Positions 58,809 to 64,000 of a stretch of 64,000 nucleotides of DNA are shown here, one piece after another. Numbering within the stretch: position 1 is the stretch's first letter; each line of letters opens with the position of its first letter. Source of the stretch: Monarcha castaneiventris obscurior (Eukaryota; Chordata; Aves; Passeriformes; Monarchidae); assembly GCA_026261815.1 (NCBI GenBank), contig JAMPIT010000583.1:1426001-1490000 (forward strand), written 5' to 3'. The position numbers and the translations under genes were made by a program. Under the pieces are notes generated by a model. That model saw only the letters and a list, made by a program, of their open reading frames with translations. It had not been told where the DNA came from and made no database searches.

Positions 58809-61710
58809 GTGCAGTGCCCTTGTGTTCATCTATGGAGATACTTCTTTATTTTTGAAAGAGAAGAGGAAGAATTCAAATACCAACAGGTTTAGTTGGGTAT
58901 TTGGTTGCCTTCACATGTGACCAATGGAGATGAGTTTTCTTCAGAATTAAGGTTCTGATTAGAGGGTCTGGCTGGCAAAGCAGGTCAGTTAGGACAGTAT
59001 AAAACCCCATTTTGAGTTGTAAAGCTTCAGCAAATCCTCTTCAGGGATGGGAAACATGATTACTGGAGAAACATTTTGCAGTTTTTTTCAAACACTTCAG
59101 TACAGGAACATTTGCTGCCTCCCTTCCTAGTCACAGGTGTACAATGCTGGGATTAATCATTCTCAGGCTAAATCCTCTAGTCACAATCTTCTCTTTTAAA
59201 ACTGTGCTTACACAGCAATCCCAACTGAATTTATCATGAGTAGGAAAATTTCCTTTGGGAGCTCCTGCTAATTCAAGTGACTCAAAACAGCTCATTCAAA
59301 ACAATTGTAGTGTTTGTTCACCCAGAAGAACACAGGAAGGCCCATTCCTCTGAGAGCTACGTTAACTTTCCCAGTTTTCTGAAAGTTTAAGAAGCTCAAG
59401 CTTGACCCAAATACCTTGAGTTCAGAGCCAGGAGACACAGCAGCTCTCTGTATCCATAAAGTTTCCTGGGATATGGCTGTGCATCCCACATATCCCAGCT
59501 TGGGGTTCCTCTACCCAAGAGACTGATACCCCTGAGAGATGAACCACAATCGATTTCTGCCAAACTGGTCAAAAATAGCATAATTTATTTTAAGAAATTC
59601 AACAGTGGTTGAAAAAAAGTGGTCAGTTTCAGTTTCTTATCAGGTTATTTGTTAGCAGCCTAAATTTAGATTTAGGAGTGAAAAAACATTTTCAACACAG
59701 GATTTAATCTACTATGATTACTGAAATTGTGTTTATTTTAGTGAAGAGAAGACAGAGGCTTATGTCAGGATACTTTTCACATATTTTAATTAGAAACTGC
59801 TGAAACACTTCTGAGGCATTTTTGTTGCACCTTTGTATAACATATGAGCTTAGATAAAAGCAAATGCTGTGGTTTGCTGTTCTCCCAGAGTTCACAAACT
59901 TTAGGACACATGGGTGTGTGTCCATGCAGGAGTCCCTGCTGGAGTTTGTGCTCTCTTAGGAAGTCAGGGCCCCTCCTCTCTGGCAATTCCAGTTTTTCCA
60001 GGGTCGAAGTCACCCTGACAGCTGTGCCATGCCATCAGTCTACCTACTGCTGCCACGTGGGTTTTGTGTCATCCTTCATATAGGTCCTTTGACTCCACTG
60101 TTACACTTAATTGCTTTAGTTTATTTTATTTTGCAACCCTAAAGTATCAAAGTTGCCAAATTTCAAAACATGACTGACAGTACCAAGTGTAAACTCTTTA
60201 AAAATATTGTTTCTTCTAGAGAGCTTCTTTTTGATGTTAAATCTTGCACCACCCACCAGCTGCTTTTCTTTCCCATTTTGGCCTTAGCCAAAACATTATT
60301 TAAAAGATAGTGCTTTTAAAGTTTGGGAGTGAAAAACAATTTCATTTTACCATTTTATACTTTTTCAAATTAAAAAAAAAGAGGTGCTTATCCTTTCTTC
60401 TGTCTTCCACACACAAGTCTGGTGCTAGATATAGACAGGAAAATGAGGTTTCAAAGATGTTGTAGCCAGACTTACTCTATGGAAAAAAATATATTTTCTA
60501 TTTTAAGTGGTGGATTTGTTTAAGTTAACTTGATAAAATCTGGAATTGGTGACAAGATGATTTAATACAACCCTTGCTAACAAGTTGCAGCCATTACCAG
60601 TATGTCAAAACAACATTGCCAGAGGCACTCTGGCATCAGGCTGGACTGGTAACTCCAGTGCACTGAAACAGCTTTTTGGCAGCTATTTTATTGCCGAGTG
60701 CTGCTGATTAAAGGCAGCTTCAGTTACTATTCTTTCCCTTCAGACACTTTCATTCACATACAGTTTTATTTTTGCTCGCAGATAGAAAGGTAAAGATTTT
60801 TAAATTAATAAAAAATGAAAATGTAGAAGCCTATGTCTTGACTAGGTGTGAACTGGAATTTTAGAATTCTTTTTTCTTCTACAATTTGTGTGCTGTGTCT
60901 GTGTTGTGATCTGCAGCTCAGGTGTACTTGGCAGCTCAGGAATTTTTGGATGTTTGCCCTTTGTCCACTTCCTTCAGGAGATCTGTCTATGATCAAAAAG
61001 CTTAGCACTGATATGGGAATGAATATTCCTATCATTTCAATAGATACAAAGTGCCATTTGCTGAGAAATATATATGGAAATATTTTTTTATGAATAATGT
61101 TGGACTTGAATTTTATTCCCTTGATTTTAGAAACCTGTTGGACTAGAACACAAATGCTATGCAAAACCTTCAATTTTGATCTGAAATAAAACTGCTATTA
61201 AATTTTAAACTGTAGTTTGTCCTTTCCCATTTCTGTTCAAGGTGTTGATAATGTCCAAATATTTCTCCTGTAAGCAAAGAATTTGCAATTAAAACTTATA
61301 CCTATCCAGTGCTCATGGAGAATGCTTCCTGAAACTTTTGCAACCTTTACGTTAGGTTTTCAAATTATAACAGATTTCACATCAAAAGTGTAATGCTGAA
61401 TTTTACTCACAAAATGTGCTATTTTGATTACTTTTTTTTTTTTTTAATTGGGTTATTTTATTATTTTCCATGTCTTTTGTATAGTAAAACGTGGGGAAGA
61501 GAATTGTGTAAAATGAGATGGGAATTTTTGTCTGCTGGAGCTGGAAGCTTCAAAACCCAAAGCCCTGAGGTTCCTGACAGGAGGACTTGGTCATGTTCTC
61601 ATCCCTGGAAGGGCGCAGAATGGAGACTAGTGGATTTTGGGAGTGTGTCTGTGTGCTTGTGTTGACAACTGCTGCTCATGGTGCTCCAGCCCTTGCTGCT
61701 GCAGCGGGAA
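58809..61710. other. AT-rich intergenic DNA, no gene seen
   Basis: No transposon or exon recognised. The stretch 60600-60750 has balanced composition and might be conserved non-coding DNA; no direct evidence. Confidence 0.5.
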
Positions 61711-61880
61711 ATATATATATATAGATATAGATATAGATATATAGATATAGATATAGATATATAGATATAGATATAGATATAGATATAGATATAGATATAG
61801 ATATAGATATAGATATAGATATAGATACAGATATAGATATAGATATAGATATAGATATAGATATAGATATAGATATATAG
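61711..61880. repeat. (GATATA)n microsatellite, 170 bp
   Basis: Starts as (AT)n, then about 25 hexamer units of GATATA with occasional inserted TA and a single GATACA variant near 61826-61831. The minus-strand open frame reading Tyr-Leu repeats is a by-product. Confidence 0.97.
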
Positions 61881-62195
61881 GGTTGTTTGAAGTGTTTAAC
61901 ACATCAGAGCTGCTTCCCAAAACTGAGCACAGCTGCCCTTGAGCTGTGTTTGTGCACAGTGTGGTGTGGCTGCCTGACCACAGGTACCCGGTGCTGATTT
62001 GGAAGCCCCAGTGTAGCCAGGACATCCAGATAAGCCACAGCTGATGCAGGGTGGGTGAATCATCAGCTGGATATTTATGCACCAAGGTGTCACTGGATAC
62101 CTGCTTTAGTAATCTCAATTATTTCTCAAAACTCATTCAGAGCTAACTCAGGAATGTGCATTAGACAGGTCAGTAAAGTATAACTCTTTATAGTC
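61881..62195. other. Spacer, no gene seen
   Basis: A GC-balanced 315-base stretch between the microsatellite and a CR1; nothing recognised. Confidence 0.5.
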
Positions 62196-62698
62196 ACCAA
62201 GTCCTGTATCCAGTTCTGGGCCTCTCACTTCAAGAGAGACCCTGAGGGGCTGGAGCGTGTCCAGGGCAGGGAACGGAGCTGGGAAGGGGCTGGAGCCCCA
62301 GGAGCGGCTGAGGGAGCTGGGAAAGGGGCTCAGCCTGGAGAAAAGGAGGCTCAGGGAGGACCTTGTGGCTCTGCACAAGCCCCTGACAGGAGGGGGCAGC
62401 CGGGGGGGGTCGGGCTCTGCTCCCAGGGAACAGGGACAGGAGGAGAGGGAACGGCCTCAGCCTGGGCCAGGGGAGGCTCAGGGTGGACAGCAGCAGGAAT
62501 TTCTGCATGGAAAGGGTGCTCAGGCCTTGGCAGGGGCTGCCCAGGGAGGTTTGGAGCCCCCATCCCTGGAGGTGTCCAAGGAAGGGCTGGAGGTGGCACT
62601 CAGAGCTCTGGGCTGGGGACAAGGTGGGCACTGGGCACAGCTTGGAGTCGATGGTCCTGGAGGGCTTTTCCAACCTAAATCATTCTGGGATCCTGTGT
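62196..62698 (+). mobile_element. CR1 LINE 3' fragment, GC-rich subfamily
   Basis: About 500 bp: TATCCAGTTCTGGGCCTCTC, GGCTGGAGCGTGTCCAGGGC, CTCAGCCTGGAGAAAAGGAG, GGAATTTCTGCATGGAAAGG, GGTGTCCAAGGAAGGGCTGG and a tail CCTAAATCATTCTGGGATCC. Subfamily differs from that at 36424 and matches the decayed copy at 29902. A run of eight G lies at 62402-62409. Confidence 0.93.
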
Positions 62699-63966
62699 TA
62701 CCTCAGTGGAGCGAAGGCAAAAAGTAGTTAAAATCCATGAGAAAATGAAGTCACAGAGGAAACACTGCAGTGAACACAGGGCAACTTTTATTTTGTGCAG
62801 GTGGACAGGCCTTTGTGTTTAAGTTGTAAGGACACTGGTAATAACTGATGTGTGGCTCCACATGTTACATCAGTTGTCACAGATTTAAAGTTAACTCTTG
62901 ATATTGTCAAAGGCCTTAATCATCTTCATTTTCCCTTCTCATTACTATTTATGTCAAATAAAATATGACATACTATTTATGTCTCATTTCAACACTGCAC
63001 TACACATTTGTGTCCTAAAGTTTAATAGATGTGTAATCCCAGAGCCAAATGCAAAAGATGTGTCAATTCTGTGGCATATAAAAACTCCCAAAAAGAAATG
63101 AAATGGGCTCTTTACTTGTACTCTTAGCTTATCCATTCAAGCATTTTTACTGGCAGACTCCTTCTAATCCCCTGACAGCACCTGGAGGGGTGCTGGTAGA
63201 ACACCAAAGGGATGGTGGGAGGATATGACATATGACACTGGGGCAGGATCTGAACTCAGACAAATGAAATCTGTCAGCCAGCTCCTCAAAGCCTGCCACA
63301 GTTCTTATCACTGCTTGGTTGAGCTGGCTTGATACACAGACTTTTTATATTATTCAGCTGGTTTGATTTTCCTTTTCATGACAACCTTACCCTGGAGACC
63401 ATCCATCTCCTTGCAGTGTTGGAGAATGACTCTAACAGAATGATATTTCAATATAATTTATAATCCTATACTGTAAACAGAAGTGATGGTTGCTTCTAAC
63501 CATTGTGAAGAATTCCAATAGGTACAGTTGGACTTTTGCTGGAGAGTTGGAAATACTTTGGAATTGGGAAATTTTTCATAGCTTAGGGTACTAAGTCTTA
63601 TAGCAGAAGAGCTATGAAATACCCTGCAAAAGAGAGGAATTTTTTCCATATATGCCCTGGCAGTTAATGGTGCATGTGAACAACTACAGCTGCAACAAAT
63701 TATTTGCCAAAAATTAAAATGGCAGCTATTACCAGCTTTCAGCTTAAAAACATAACCACAATCAGACATCCTGAGAGGAACATTCCCCACACTGTGCCCA
63801 TTCACTGTCGAGTAATTTCAGTTTTCACTCCTCCCCATGAGCAACATCCCATTTTTTTGCTCTGATTTCCTTTGGGTCAGACCAATAGAAATAATGATCT
63901 TTCAAATGATGAATTTGATTGATCCGTACTTTTTAACTACATAGCATAAATAATAGGTTTAGTGTT
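62699..63966. other. AT-rich intergenic DNA, no gene seen
   Basis: No recognised element. The 115-codon minus-strand frame at 63805-63458 is not protein-like. Confidence 0.55.
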
Positions 63967-64000
63967 GAGATAAGCTGTGGCTGCCCCTGGATCCCTGACA
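63967..64000 (+). mobile_element. CR1 LINE fragment cut by window end
   Basis: AAGCTGTGGCTGCCCCTGGA and TCCCTGACA match the middle of the copies at 2956 and 36424; the element continues beyond the window. Confidence 0.85.

Noticed and set aside
61627..62118. 163-codon minus frame with Tyr-Leu repeats
   Set aside because: Product of the (GATATA)n microsatellite.
1..64000. CRISPR array, operons, tRNA or rRNA genes
   Set aside because: No regularly spaced identical repeats, no bacterial gene organisation and no cloverleaf or rRNA core sequence seen. The window is vertebrate nuclear DNA.

Overview
The window looks like nuclear DNA from a bird, most likely a songbird (Passeriformes). It is AT-rich intergenic or intronic sequence with about seventeen pieces of CR1, the main avian LINE, several ending in the CR1-typical 3' octamer (ATTCTATG-like). 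It also holds long-terminal-repeat (LTR) elements of the kind common in songbirds. I found no host protein-coding exon, tRNA, rRNA, CRISPR array or bacterial-type operon. Nearly all open frames longer than 60 codons are chance frames, CR1 sequence or GC-rich LTR sequence.

Layout. 1-15.2 kb: quiet AT-rich DNA with two CR1 pieces (2956-3393, 6855-6952), a decayed GC-rich interspersed repeat (8065-8790) and small simple repeats. 15.3-21.8 kb: a GC-rich retroviral cluster. It has a solo LTR (15349-15820, 4-bp target duplication), a complete but strongly deleted class II (ERVK/betaretrovirus-like) provirus in minus orientation (16719-20288, 6-bp target duplication), and a long ERVL-like solo LTR (20439-21742, 5-bp target duplication). 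21.8-33.1 kb: AT-rich DNA with five short CR1 pieces and microsatellites. 33121-34052: a second ERVL-like solo LTR with a 5-bp duplication. 34-64 kb: AT-rich DNA with ten CR1 pieces, one of which (53575-54410) still carries the reverse-transcriptase FADD motif; the last is cut by the window end. A 170-bp (GATATA)n-type microsatellite lies at 61711-61880.

The most informative locus is the provirus. Two 315/316-bp LTRs differ by about ten substitutions, all transitions, plus one indel by hand count. Between them lie a lysine-tRNA-type primer-binding site, a matrix-like Gag start, a CpG-rich centre of about 1 kb with no recognisable pol, an Env transmembrane-like remnant with an in-frame stop, and a polypurine tract. 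It is an old, defective, pol-less copy. A second item worth following is a pair of minus-strand segments about 2.1 kb apart (44440-44560 and 46595-46715) that resemble each other weakly in DNA and in conceptual translation and that I cannot assign to a known family.

All coordinates of decayed repeats are hand estimates, good to about 5-20 bases. LTR boundaries supported by target-site duplications are exact to the base.
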